DNA of 64,000 nucleotides from Himantopus leucocephalus (GCA_003993805.1 RSEF01000003.1:44072012-44136011), one strand, 5' to 3'; positions 22,544-34,300 are shown, counted from the first letter of the stretch. Numbers and translations are program-made. Notes: generated by a model from the sequence alone, not told the origin.

Positions 22544-25517
22544 AATATATATGTCTGTGTAAGGCACACCATAATGTATACAGAAAAAATTACATTACTA
22601 GTTCTTTATCTAGAACGGTAGAAGAAAAAGTTGCAATATTTGGAGTTTGAAATAGGCAATTTCAAATTTTGCACATCATCATTCAGGATCTCTAAAGGAT
22701 GGAGATGAATTGTAGCTGCTCACAGTGAAATGAATTATTCCTTCTCTGCTTCTAATTTGTCTTTCAAAAACAACAACATAAAAATCCGAACAACTTGCAC
22801 ACACATTTACATAACTTCTAGTTAAAACAGTGATCTTGAAAAATGTCAAGCATTTTTGAGCAGGAAGAGAGTATGTCAATTATTTGTGAATTACTAGACA
22901 TACCTGTACTCTAAAAATAAACAAAGAATTTAAAAAGCAAAGATTATTTTTTCAGCTCCTTTGCAGCTTGCCTTTTAAATTCTTTGTTTCTTTATTATCT
23001 TCCACTGTAAAATTTCCTGTATATACATATATATACTTGCAGTCTTTCATATATACTTTGCTATGCGCTTAGGAAGGTAACTGTATGCATTCATCTGATT
23101 AAAATCCCATGTAAATCTATACACAAACTTGATGTGAGTTTTGGACAGGAGGCAAGATGCCCAGTGGACAATCAGAATTTTATTTTTTTTCTATTGTTGA
23201 TCTAGCATAGCAAAAGAACTTTTAGAATATTTTATGACTAAAGAAAAGGAAAAAAAAAGAAAGTAGCTGGTAATCTTAATGTGAAAATTTACAAACAGAG
23301 AAGGTTTCTGGAATAATTATTTCCTATCAGTCTTTACATAGCAGAACAGAACCATTCAAATTGGGGTGTTCCACAAAATCCAGAAAATGTTATAACAGAA
23401 TGTAATAAGAAAAACTAGAAAAGAAAAACTAGAAAAGAAAACTAGAAAAAAGAAAAAATCCCCAATCTAATGGAATTAAGAACAGAAACTAATGAAGGTT
23501 GTAAAAATATGCCTATAAAGATGATAGTTTTAGTTCAGTGAAGTGACAGTGAGATCAATTCAGTGATAAGTGACCATCAGACTGTCATTATTCAAAAAAG
23601 AAGAAAAAAGTCATACAGGAATAGCTAACTTGTTCTTAGAGACAAGTAGATTCTAAATAATCTGAAGGCAGTACTGGAAGTAGAAAACTTCTGAATTATT
23701 CCACTTATAAAACTAATTGCTTTTTTAGTTATCCCATTGCTTTTTCAGTGAGAACAATTTGCTCTCTTCCTTAGAGAAAAAGTTGCTAATTACGCAGAAT
23801 TTGAAAAGTAATAACATAAGTAACAATGCTCTGGCACAGTATAGGGCAAAAAAGAAGATCTGCACTAGAAAAAAAGAAACAGACAACACAGTAGTTATTA
23901 TGTTACCATATTAATCCAATAAAATGACCACGTCTTGAATACTGAATACAATATTTACTGTGTCTGAGAGGAGATCACATAAACCAGAAAACAGTTTGCA
24001 GAACAACAAACATGTAAACAAATGTATGGGATGGCTTCCACAGGAGGGATTGCTAAACAAATTTCAGCATTCATAGGATGGAGTGAACAGGAACAGGTCA
24101 CAGTCTCTAGCAATATAGAAAGTAGGGAGCATCAGATGAAACCAGCAAAAGGCAAGTTCGATGTAAGAAAGAATAAATTTTAACAGAACATAATTAAGTC
24201 TTGAGGCCTCATGTAGTGGGCTGCTGCAAAACCCTTACAGGGCTCCATACATTTAACAGCAGAAAACTCAATATAAGGCTTAAAATATATCATTTCTGAC
24301 TGAGGAGTCCTTGACCTTGATTTTCCTGGAATCTGGCACTGTACTCCCAGGACGTATGTCTACCCGTCTGCTTTGCTCTTACAGTCTTACACAAATCCAC
24401 TTTGGTCCACCACCAGAAACAAGATACTAGTTTAGATGGAACTTTGTGTGGTATTATTCTGTTATATTCATTAAACATTAAAGAGCATACAGAACAACAT
24501 TTGAAATTAAGGGTTTTTTTTTTTTCAGACACATACTTAAGTTTGAATCAGAAGAATTATAAATGTGAAATACACTCTGCTAGGACTTGGAGAACTTTTT
24601 GCTTCAGCTGTTTTTTTCTCCAACTACATTTAAGCCACATAGTCTAACTGACAAGAAACTTCCAGACTTATAAGCAAGTTTTTCTATTTTACATGAAATC
24701 AGTACCAATGTCTCAAAGGGCAGGAAAAGAGAGCATAAAGTTCAGACTTCTGTATCTCAGATTGTGACTTCTCTCTGTCCAGTAAAACCCAGTGGTATTT
24801 TGCATATATTATGACTTCAAGGATGAGATGAAAATGCAGTTTCTCCTTTGGAAGACATCAGGCTATCTTCACCATTATTTCACTGCAATCAATGTTAATT
24901 TTCTTAATTTGATGAATTTAAGTAATTCAGGTAATTGTAATATATTTTATTTCCTTTTTGAGATTACATCTGGCCTAACAAAATGTCAAAATAATATCTC
25001 CTTACTTCTCACTTAAGAATTAAAATCCATTAGAATAGTACTGGACTCCAACAAAGCTGCACCTTGCTAAAATATGTAAAACTGGAAGCATTACAACTTT
25101 CTTGCAACCAGTTTCTCACAACATAGCTTATTTGGCACAAATTTTGCAATACTGCTTCCCTAGCTCTACACTTTCTCATCATCCCATCAGAAGATATTTC
25201 ATTTTTCATATCTTGCGGAACCAGCTTTATCTGCAAGCTTCCTCCTTAAAAGGGGCCATGGCACTAGAATATGAAAGTAGATCTTCTAGGTACTTATGGA
25301 AATAATAATAATAATTCAAGTGAAAGGGTTCCAGGACCTTCTGCAAAGTGCATTATTGCTTATAAATTCCAGCAGTTTTCATACATCACTTTCTAAGTAG
25401 TGTAGCTCTTTCACACTACTTTGCACATTCTCACTTTTCTGTTGTGTCTCTTTGTTACAACTGTATCAATTAATCTTCTCATTATTCTGAATTCATGCAC
25501 TTTGCAACAACTTGGGC
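22544..25517. other. Unassigned AT-rich sequence with short simple repeats
   Basis: No gene recognised. A three-unit purine-rich tandem repeat (AAAAACTAGAAAAG) lies at about 23408-23457 and a short (AAT)n at 25300-25315. A minus-strand ORF at 22679-22879 has no domain I know. Confidence 0.5.
23408..23457. repeat. Tandem repeat, about 14-bp unit, three copies
   Basis: Units of the form GAAAAACTAGAAAA are repeated with small length changes. The stretch is strongly purine-rich. Confidence 0.8.
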
Positions 25518-25599
25518 CGGTTCTCTTTAACATCTTCATCGATGACCTGAATGAGCGGTCGAGTGCACCCTCAGTAAGTTTGCAGATGACACTAAGCTA
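25518..25599 (+). mobile_element. CR1 LINE fragment at gap edge
   Basis: About 80 bases of CR1 RT: GGGCCGGTTCTCTTTAACAT, the DDL block, then AGTAAGTTTGCAGATGACAC encoding an intact FADD catalytic pair. One base is missing in the DDLNE region, so the two halves are in different frames. The fragment is cut by the 1000-N gap. Confidence 0.9.
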
Positions 25600-26599
25600 N
25601 NNNNNNNNNNNNNNNNNNNNNNNNNNNNNNNNNNNNNNNNNNNNNNNNNNNNNNNNNNNNNNNNNNNNNNNNNNNNNNNNNNNNNNNNNNNNNNNNNNNN
25701 NNNNNNNNNNNNNNNNNNNNNNNNNNNNNNNNNNNNNNNNNNNNNNNNNNNNNNNNNNNNNNNNNNNNNNNNNNNNNNNNNNNNNNNNNNNNNNNNNNNN
25801 NNNNNNNNNNNNNNNNNNNNNNNNNNNNNNNNNNNNNNNNNNNNNNNNNNNNNNNNNNNNNNNNNNNNNNNNNNNNNNNNNNNNNNNNNNNNNNNNNNNN
25901 NNNNNNNNNNNNNNNNNNNNNNNNNNNNNNNNNNNNNNNNNNNNNNNNNNNNNNNNNNNNNNNNNNNNNNNNNNNNNNNNNNNNNNNNNNNNNNNNNNNN
26001 NNNNNNNNNNNNNNNNNNNNNNNNNNNNNNNNNNNNNNNNNNNNNNNNNNNNNNNNNNNNNNNNNNNNNNNNNNNNNNNNNNNNNNNNNNNNNNNNNNNN
26101 NNNNNNNNNNNNNNNNNNNNNNNNNNNNNNNNNNNNNNNNNNNNNNNNNNNNNNNNNNNNNNNNNNNNNNNNNNNNNNNNNNNNNNNNNNNNNNNNNNNN
26201 NNNNNNNNNNNNNNNNNNNNNNNNNNNNNNNNNNNNNNNNNNNNNNNNNNNNNNNNNNNNNNNNNNNNNNNNNNNNNNNNNNNNNNNNNNNNNNNNNNNN
26301 NNNNNNNNNNNNNNNNNNNNNNNNNNNNNNNNNNNNNNNNNNNNNNNNNNNNNNNNNNNNNNNNNNNNNNNNNNNNNNNNNNNNNNNNNNNNNNNNNNNN
26401 NNNNNNNNNNNNNNNNNNNNNNNNNNNNNNNNNNNNNNNNNNNNNNNNNNNNNNNNNNNNNNNNNNNNNNNNNNNNNNNNNNNNNNNNNNNNNNNNNNNN
26501 NNNNNNNNNNNNNNNNNNNNNNNNNNNNNNNNNNNNNNNNNNNNNNNNNNNNNNNNNNNNNNNNNNNNNNNNNNNNNNNNNNNNNNNNNNNNNNNNNNN
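25600..26599. other. 1000-base assembly gap
   Basis: Exactly 1000 N's, a round figure that suggests unknown or nominal size. CR1 lies on the left edge and retroviral env on the right, so most or all of a provirus body could be missing here. Confidence 0.99.
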
Positions 26600-26601
26600 T
26601 G

Positions 26602-26742
26602 ATATCTACCTTGATAGGGCCGATCATAATGGTTGTGTTAGCGTTAGTCTTTGGGCCCTGTATACTGAATAAACTCGCATTGTTTGTTAAGAACCGGTTA
26701 GAGGAAGTTAACATGTGGATAGAACGTCAGCAACTGCTTTAA
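26602..26742 (+). pseudogene. env: Retroviral env C-terminus (TM subunit tail), partial
   Basis: A frame entering from the gap and ending at TAA (26740-26742). It encodes a membrane-spanning stretch that starts ISTLIGP, runs through a valine/leucine-rich core and ends at FGPCILNKL. A short basic and amphipathic cytoplasmic tail ending in ERQQLL follows. The LGPC-ILN wording after the membrane span is typical of gammaretroviral and type-D envelope proteins, not of the classical alpharetrovirus envelope. The visible 46 codons contain no stop or frameshift. The surface subunit, fusion peptide and ectodomain are in the gap, so the state of the whole gene is unknown. Confidence 0.82.
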
Positions 26743-26764
26743 GAATGTTCCTGTTCAAAATTTC

Positions 26765-26820
26765 CTTTCGTTATCCCCAGTTATACCCTGTTACTCCCAG
26801 TTACCCCCCAGTTATCCCTT
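26765..26820 (+). repeat. CCAGTTA-type short tandem repeat in ERV 3' UTR
   Basis: Four to five imperfect units of about 11-15 bases built around CCCAGTTAYCCC, lying between the env stop and the polypurine tract. Confidence 0.75.
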
Positions 26821-26896
26821 GTTTAACGTGCCTTGTGTTTTCTATTCAAATTTGTAATATAGACATTGTAAAATTATTGTAAAGCACAAAATAGAC

Positions 26897-26966
26897 ATAC
26901 ATAGCACATATAGCATAGAATAGAATACATAACATAGCATAGAATACATGACATAGAATAAGCAAA
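26897..26966 (+). repeat. CATAGAATA-type short tandem repeat in ERV 3' UTR
   Basis: Irregular repeats of ACATAGCATAGAATACA-like units. They lie in the same env-to-LTR interval as the preceding array, but with a different unit. Confidence 0.75.
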
Positions 26967-27053
26967 CAAAACGCATTCGCTATGTTTTTGTCCAAAGCTA
27001 CGATACACATGTTCCGTTTAGACTGTTATGTTTGAGTAAATTTAATTATGCAT

Positions 27054-27067
27054 AGGGAGGGGGGAAA
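27054..27067 (+). promoter_or_regulatory. Retroviral polypurine tract
   Basis: AGGGAGGGGGGAAA directly before the LTR start TGTAGG. It serves as the plus-strand DNA primer in retroviral replication. The wording, including the AAATGTAG junction, closely resembles the alpharetrovirus tract. Confidence 0.88.
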
Positions 27068-27291
27068 TGTAGGTAGTTAGGGTCTGGCGCCCGGAAGATG
27101 TCGNCCCCCTCCTGTTAGCCAATAGTGTTTCGTTCATGACGTAAGCATACTGAAATGATGTTGCAAACCCGAGCTGTATATAATGCCATGTTGTTATGCA
27201 ATAAACGCCATTTGCTTTCCACGACGTGGGTGTCTGCGAGCACATGGCCCGAGCGGCGTGGGGTTGGTCGCCGTGCCCTTCGGAGGCAGCA
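27068..27291 (+). repeat. ERV 3' LTR, alpharetrovirus-like, about 224 bp
   Basis: Begins TGTAGGTAG after the polypurine tract and ends ...GGCAGCA before AT-rich flanking DNA. Signals in order are: CCAAT (27119-27123), TGACGTAA (27137-27144, CRE or C/EBP-like), TATATAA (27177-27183) and AATAAA (27200-27205), directly followed by GCCATTTG. The last arrangement, with the poly-A signal just before a short R region starting GCCATTT, is characteristic of alpharetrovirus LTRs. It is shorter than the roughly 330 bp I know for that group. One ambiguous base is at 27104. The exact 3' limit rests on the CA dinucleotide and is uncertain by a few bases. Confidence 0.82.
27177..27205 (+). promoter_or_regulatory. 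LTR TATA box and poly-A signal
   Basis: TATATAA at 27177-27183 and AATAAA at 27200-27205. Transcription would start near the GCC at 27207 if the alpharetrovirus pattern holds. Confidence 0.75.
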
Positions 27292-28735
27292 ATTATCTCC
27301 CACTAAACAATGACTTCCACTTCAAAATACTGAGAGGTGGAAAGAAAATATGTGAAGTAAGGAAGATACATGAGCTAAATAAAGGTGCACTGCAAATGTA
27401 TTTTATATACTATCTTTCTAATTTAGAAATTATAGTACAGAAAAGTAACAACAAAACCCATCAAAAATAACATCTGTCATGTACAAAACCACAAATTAAT
27501 ATGGTAGATAATACATGTGCATAATAAAAGTCAGGCTTATCCTAATGCTGTGCCATCTGGAACCCAACCATTTCTATCAGAATGTTTATCTCCAGGTGTT
27601 TTTAGTTTTGCTTCACTTTGCTCTCTCCTTCCTAAGAGAAATAATACAAAATTACCGCAAGCACTCTCTAAACCTCAGAATGCAGGAAAGTCAAGTCTTG
27701 TCTTGCAATAATTGACTGCTGTCCAAATCTAGCCTGTAAGCCAAAGTTAAAGTGTTCAGGTGTTCGGCAGCCTGTTTACTGGGGTATGAGTGTGTAATAA
27801 AGAACATTGCTGAGAAATACTAGCAGGTAAGGTATCAAAAGATGCAACTTTCACTTCCGGCTGGTACTTACAGGGAGTATGAGCCTGCACATGTCTTTAG
27901 AGATTCCCCTAAGCTTTGAGTTTTCTCACACAGAAATGAGCTTGCAGCTTAGTCAAGAACAGCCATTCTGGTCTTTTCATTTTTCTTTGTAGAAATGAGT
28001 ATTCATGTAAAAGCTGAGATCTTAATGCTATGTTTTTGGAGTGGAAAGGGAGAGAAGGTACATTTAGTGGCGAAAGTATCTTTATGGTAATTTCAACTCT
28101 GTCAAATTCAGTTTGCCACATTGCACTTTTTCTGCATACTACTGTGACCCTAGATGTACACTAAATATAAATCCAATTTAAATGTATAACCCTGTGTGAG
28201 GAGAGGTAGGAATGTCTGGAAACTGATTAAAATGCTCTGCTGGAAGACTGTTAGTTCTTCTGCAGGTTAAAGTCACTGAGTATTAGTGTTAATTCGTGCT
28301 AATGATATAAATTCTCTCCAGAATTTACAACAAAGGAGAGCCATGATTTGCTTGGTCTTTCTTCTTAATGTTTTTGTTTTGTTTTGGTTTGGGTTTTTTT
28401 TCTGTTCTTCCTAATATCTGTTCCTTCCTTACCCTGCATCATCCGTTCCTTCTTAGGGAAGAAGCAACTTGTATACGGTGCAGCAGACAATAATGCTGTC
28501 TGGATATTTTCTAGTTCTGATCTTTAGCTTCCACTACAAAAGTGGTATTTAGTCAAATTCTCTTTTAAGAAGACAAATATGAAAGAAAATTATAAATATT
28601 AAAGTATTTTATATACAGATGGACAAATTCAGCTCTTTTCCCCTTCTTTGAATTAGAACATAAATTCTCCAGAGCTGACATTTATTTGATAAAATTAGTC
28701 ATATGGATAAAATGTACAGTTAAAACTGGCTTTCA
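27292..28735. other. Unassigned AT-rich sequence
   Basis: No gene or repeat recognised. A T-rich tract (TTTTTGTTTTGTTTTGGTTT) lies near 28369-28400. Bases 28481-28495 are repeated exactly at 28837-28851. Confidence 0.5.
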
Positions 28736-28838
28736 GAGAATCACAGAATCACAGAATGGTAGGGGTTGGAAGGGACCTTTGGAGATCATCTAGTCCAACC
28801 CCCCTGCCAAAGCAGGTTGACTTACAGCAGGTTGGACA
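28736..28838 (-). mobile_element. CR1 LINE 3' end, antisense, about 100 bp
   Basis: The plus strand begins GAGAATCACAGAATCACAGA, then has GGGTTGGAAGGGACCTTTGG and GATCATCTAGTCCAACCCCC, ending in the CAAAGCAGGTTGACTTACAG part. This is the antisense 3' end of a CR1, with two copies of the terminal octamer. It is severely 5'-truncated, the commonest form of CR1 in birds. Confidence 0.95.
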
Positions 28839-28851
28839 GCAGACAATAATG

Positions 28852-31119
28852 TGGAATTACCTTTATTACTTTTACGTGTTAGATAGTAGATAGTCAAACA
28901 TTTTTGTTTTCTGGAACTTTTCAAACCACAATCACATTTAATGTATAGTGGTTCTATATTATGTCTCTAGCTTTTAGTCTGTTGTCTTGTAATAAAAACA
29001 TAAAGAAGAAATAAAATAACTGTTTTCTTAATGTATTTTGAGTTCAAATCAAAGTCATTATTCAGACTACAAGTCATCTGGACTGGTGAATGTTTATCTG
29101 TGTTCTGCTTTCCTTTTTAGATGTGGTGTGTTCCTGAGCAGTGAACTAATTAACTGAATTTAAGTTCGATGTATCTGCAGATGACGAAAGATGTCCAACT
29201 TCAGAACCCACCTAATACGGGCTACATAGGTCTTTCCAATTTTTTCCTTAAATTACAAAATATTAGATTTTCATTTCACACACTTAGTCTTTTAGCCCAC
29301 TCAATCTTATTCCTTCCCTTTTTGTCCTGTGGACAAAATGTCCACTAGCAAAATGCCAGTTCTTGTTTAACACTTAGTGAACTTCCTTTCATGTTGATAA
29401 TTAGCATGATCAAACTCTCTCCCCTCTTCCATTGCTTCTTAGTACCTGTTTCCTGCTTAGAGTGGTAGATGTGTTCCATCAACTTAGACTACTCAAGTGC
29501 CAGGTAAAAAGAGGATGCTTTTCCATGTTCCACCATTTCCTAGTACATCCAAGTTATTTGATGACTAACATTATTATTTTTAATCTCTGATGGTACAGAC
29601 TGGCCTTAGAGAGAGCAACCAATGATGTATTACTTCCACCTGTGGCCAAATCATCTCGTATGAGTGTGATGAGACACTTGTTTCATCAATAACATGTATT
29701 TTGAATCCTAATCCTTACTTTTAAATTCAGGACAGATCTCCAAATAATTTCTCCATGACACTAGTAGTCCAGTTTGTCTCTTTCTGAGCGAAGAAGGGGC
29801 CTCAGCTGATCCAAGAACATGCCCCATCTGCTCTCCTGGAGAAAACAGATGGCTTCAGACCTGAAGCTCAGCTGTGGTCCAGCTGCTGACTTCTCCTGGT
29901 TGTGGTCTCAATGCACAGGAGGGTCCTGGCAGGTCCAGACATCAACCTTTGTTGTGATGTCTGCTGCTATCCCATGAGTACCAAAGTTAATGTGCACCCC
30001 TGTCATATTTAACAAGCCGTTGCAAGGCCAAGCACAAAACCAGTAACAATTTGGTTTCTTGCATCCCATTGCCTCAGCCGTCTGAGTATTTAAGGTTTCT
30101 GCTGCCATCACTGACTTAGGGCTGCCAAAATTCACTCAGAAGGTCTAACAACTAAGCAGATTTTCCTTACAGCAGTGACCTAGTGCTCGGTTATGTGACT
30201 ATTGTCCTTGTAAAGTAGGACCCATACACCTGAAACGCTTAGCTTAGTCATGAAAAAAACTGTATTTCTGCTCAGGCTCTGGGATTTCTCCTCTCCTAGT
30301 AAATCACTTGAAGGAAGACTGCAGTTCCCTAATTCTGTTACTTTCCCTCTGTCCGTTTTATGTTTAGAATCATGGCCTATATTGACTCTTCACTTGCTGC
30401 ATGTGTCAAGCTTCCTTCTGGAAATGCTAAAATAGTTTTTATTAAAATTATTCTTCCATAAATGTAAGATTAATTGCAATTATTTCAGTAGCATGAAGTT
30501 CAGTTCTGAACTGCTAAATGAATTATTCTCTTAACTCTTCGCTTAATTTCATCTACTTAGACAGCAATCAACTAATAATGCTTAGCTCTTCTTGAATACT
30601 CCAGAAATTGCCTCATCTTTAATCCAAAAGTTATCATGAAAATTGTTTGCTTTTGAAATTGCCACTGCTATTGATTTCCTTCCAGGATGAACACTAAGTG
30701 TTTTTCACTTAGCTTTCTAATAATATGATGAGAAGTTACTCCCTGACAGGAAACACCATAGTTTTCTTCATTAGTTTCTTATACAAACATTTCTGAAAAG
30801 AAGTTCAAATGCTCAGCAAATTAATTCACAAATTCTCCTTGATTGACTATTTTGTTAAATCTTGCAGAGAATTCTGATGGGGTTTAGAAACAAGATATTC
30901 TTAGAAGCTACATAATGTATCATCTAGCAGCAACACTAATCATTTTCCACTAATTTACATTTTCAAGCTATATTCTTATTGAGAAGGCTAATGATTTACA
31001 GGGTTTTTTTTTTAAGCTGTCAAACCCCTATCATTAAGCTGTTTCAGACAGGTCCTCTCTTCAGTGCTTGGCAAAGGGGCCAAAAGGCCAGCAACCTGTT
31101 TGCCTAACAAGAACAGGAA
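28852..31119. other. Unassigned sequence
   Basis: No gene or repeat recognised. A moderately GC-richer part at about 29760-30140 has only short ORFs. Confidence 0.5.
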
Positions 31120-31340
31120 GGGGAGGGAGGACAATTGTCTTGTACCAAAAAACCTGAAAAGTTTCAAGTTTGGGAATTTCACTTGGTTTAATTTATTGCC
31201 AATTAACAAACTTTACTGATTCTGGTGTTGAGAAATAAAACGAAACAGATAAACAATCACTTAGACTAACACACCTTGGATGCCCCCTGGACACCTCTCC
31301 TTCCCCCTTTCAGGTTTCCAGTCCCTGAAAGAGCAGGTAC
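31120..31340 (-). mobile_element. Probable old ERV LTR relic related to the 43.5-kb LTR
   Basis: The plus strand shares the words TTTAATTTATTGCCAATTAA, GAGAAATAAAACGAAA and a CACCTCTCCTTCCCCC-like run with the solo LTR at 43495-44620, in the same order and with similar spacing. AATAAA on the minus strand falls within the ATTTATTGCC word, as in that LTR. Limits are uncertain, and the similarity fades on both sides. Confidence 0.45.
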
Positions 31341-34300
31341 TGAAGAACAGCATGTGATGATGCAGCCTTGCCTTTTCTGGGATGGTTTACTGTAGGTGAG
31401 GGCACTCAGTTGATGATAGGCTTTTTTGGCTGAGGTTATGGCAAGGATGAGAGCCTGGGCAAGTCTGGCAGAAGAGCATACAGCTGTGCTGTATGCTTTT
31501 TTGTATGTTGTGTGCATACCTAAGGTGTGAGGTGTGCTCAGGACCCCAACAAGCCTATTCTTATTTTATTTATTTGTTTGTAAGTAGTTGTAGATGCTTA
31601 GCTGTGTTCGGTATATTTTTTCATTACTGTGTACTATAACCTTTGGACATCCAAATTCAGTCACTGGTAGGTCCAGTGGTCTCAGTTTGAGTAAATATGC
31701 TCATGAATATTCACTCTTACAAGCCCTTTCCATAGATATATGCTTCTGGCCAGTGTCTGTGACAGAATATGAGGGTATGTAGCTCTTTTGTGTAAGCAAA
31801 AATAATTCATTGCTCTTCTTTTTCATCTGCTACTTCTGAAAATATGTTGCTGAGAGGCTGAAAACACTTAAAATGCTTTGAATGTAAAATTCTTTTTACT
31901 TGAATAGAAATTTAGAGAATTTAAAAAAAATGGTTCTGGAGCCCAAGCTCTGTACAGGTGTATGTGATTTACATGGAGTGCCTGGCTTAGCTCCAGAGGA
32001 GCCTGGGCACATGAGAATGGACTGAGCTCCGATTATGCCATTTCCCATGTTTAGTATCTAGCTGTGTCTCCAAAAAAGGAAACCATTACTTACATCAGGA
32101 GTGGGGCTCTGTGGGGGTAAGATCAGCACAGGAGCATTGGGGCTTGTGTTGCTCTTGCTTTTTTTATGTATTCTGCAAGTGTGAAAATCAGAGACATCTA
32201 ACACACATACAATGCTGTGCAGATTGTTTTGGTGTTACTGAAATTACAGTACTAAAAACTCTCAAACTTTAGGAAGAAATATTTCTTCTATAATACTGAT
32301 GCTGAGCCGCTACTTTTAAAGCCCTTCTGTGTCACTTTGCCTGTTCTCAAATACACAAGTTTCTAAACCTTCTCTGAATAAGGACTTTCCTTTTCTTTAT
32401 GAAAATACTCAATAATGATAAAAATGTTCACAATACAAGCTAAGTAATTTTGCTCATAACTTTCTCTCAGAGGAGGCAACAATATTAACTGCTGATTCAT
32501 TTTATGTAGAAGTAAGCTAAACCATTTACTGGAAATGACTGCTTTGTGGAAGTGGTTTTAATAGTCATTTAAATATATTAAAATACCATTACTATGAGAT
32601 TCATTAATGAAAAGGGTTATATTTTTACATGGAGTCTTATACATTTTTGTTCATCTTTCTGAGTAATGGACTTCTGTGCTAGCCTTTTGCCCCTTAATAT
32701 ATTTTTCTTTTCAAATTTCCGGACATTTTAATACTCAGTTTGCAAGTTCTGTATTATTTAGGAAATTAGGCAGTTGAGTTTCTTGCCCTCTGAGACTCTT
32801 ATTTATTACTGATATTGGATTACTAAGCAGAATCTGGAAATGCTCTCTTACAGAGCTATGCAGTAGGAAGGGAGCTAAAGGTTTTTAGCAGATTGGGTTC
32901 AAATTACATTCATATAACTAATTATCAAATATCAGTTAGAGAAAAAGAGTCTTTTTGTTTATTTGTTTCTTAACCTTCTGTAGGTAATTTGAAATCAACA
33001 AAAAAGTCTAACTTAAATAGAATTAGGGAGATCTGGGAACTATTAAAACTTTTTATTTTGAGGCAGAAAGGCTGTGTGCAGGAGACGTTTGCAATTTTAC
33101 ATGACCAACCTCCTCAGTGACTGAGCATAATGAAAGTGCACATCTGCATATTTATTGCAAGATTTGATTGATTTATGTAGAAGGGTTTTTGTCCCACAAT
33201 CTATTAAATCCTACGCAATCTTAAAAACATTATTATTTCAAGAGAGATCAAATAAATCTTTTGAGATGTTGCCAGTAATTTGAGCCTTCCACCAAATACG
33301 TTATACTACGGTTTTTGTTTGCCCTTTTTAAAACCTAATCCTTCTGGTGTACGTGGTGTATGTGGTGTTTGGTATCGGGAACAAGTGGGAGCAGTTTTCA
33401 GAACAAACTGAAATACGTGCTCTACCCTCTGCATTCTCTTGCTTTTTTGTACCTCTTCTCTTCCTCCCCCTTTCCCTTTTAAGTAGCTAAACTTCACTGG
33501 TAGTGAAGTAGGCTGGAAGAAACCATGAAAAGGGATCTGATGCTGCTGCAGTGTTGAGGGGAAGGACGTTGTGTTTCATTTGACCATTTTACGTAACCTG
33601 AAGATGTTCCTAGTGACGCAGATACAGTGTCAAGATGCTTTTGTCCTGAAAGCCTTGATATAAAGTAATCCTCTCTTTTAACGGATACATGTGAGTTAAG
33701 TGAGTGGACAGAAGGAAGAGAAGTTACGATGACAGTGGCAAACTTCAAATTGTACATATGCATGAATGTCTGAGAATTAATAACAGCGAATATCATTAGG
33801 ATTGTCTTGTTATCCTTAATGTTACGACAAGACAATTAATCATTGCAGGTGAGATTGTCCTGTTGCTCAGTAATAAGTGCTAAATATTAGAATGCAGACT
33901 TGGTGTTCCCCTAAGAATTTGTGCTCAATTTGTGCTCACAGGAATTGTGCTGAATACCCGATAAAGTGCCTTTTAAAGTTATTTTTGAAGCTTACATTTA
34001 CTGAAACCCCATTAAAGCCTATGTGATATTCTCCTGCTCTTTCAAACAGGTATTTCACAGTTTTTTATTAAGTCAGCTAAGAAAATATCTGGAGTTATTG
34101 ACAGGCAGGCATCTCTGTAAATCAATTTGGACCAGTTGATATCATTGCTAGCCTATATTGGGCAAGGTCTTTCTGCCCCAAATGTGATACAGAATGAAGC
34201 AATATTTCTTTAGATGGAATAAAAATTTTAAGAAGGCAAATTTTCACCACTTAAAAGGTTGATTAGAAGAAAATAACTCAAAATGGCAATGTTATTTATG

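Larger units (their letters stand above)
26600..27291 (+). mobile_element. Endogenous retrovirus 3' end (env tail, PPT, LTR)
   Basis: The right-hand end of a provirus: the last 46 codons of an env frame, about 310 bases of 3' untranslated DNA with two short tandem arrays, a polypurine tract and an LTR. The 5' part is lost in the gap. The polypurine tract and the R-region context resemble alpharetroviruses, whereas the env tail is of the gamma/type-D form. Host-like AT-rich sequence follows 27291. No primer-binding site follows the LTR, as expected for a 3' LTR. The matching 5' LTR and target duplication cannot be checked. Confidence 0.85.

Noticed and set aside
25421..26714. Very long open frames on both strands across the N run
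   Set aside because: They exist only because N's contain no stop codon. The real sequence on each side belongs to CR1 and to the retroviral env tail.
27085..27094. TGGCGCCCGG resembling a retroviral primer-binding site
   Set aside because: It lies inside U3 just after the LTR start, not after an LTR end, and only ten bases match the usual motif.
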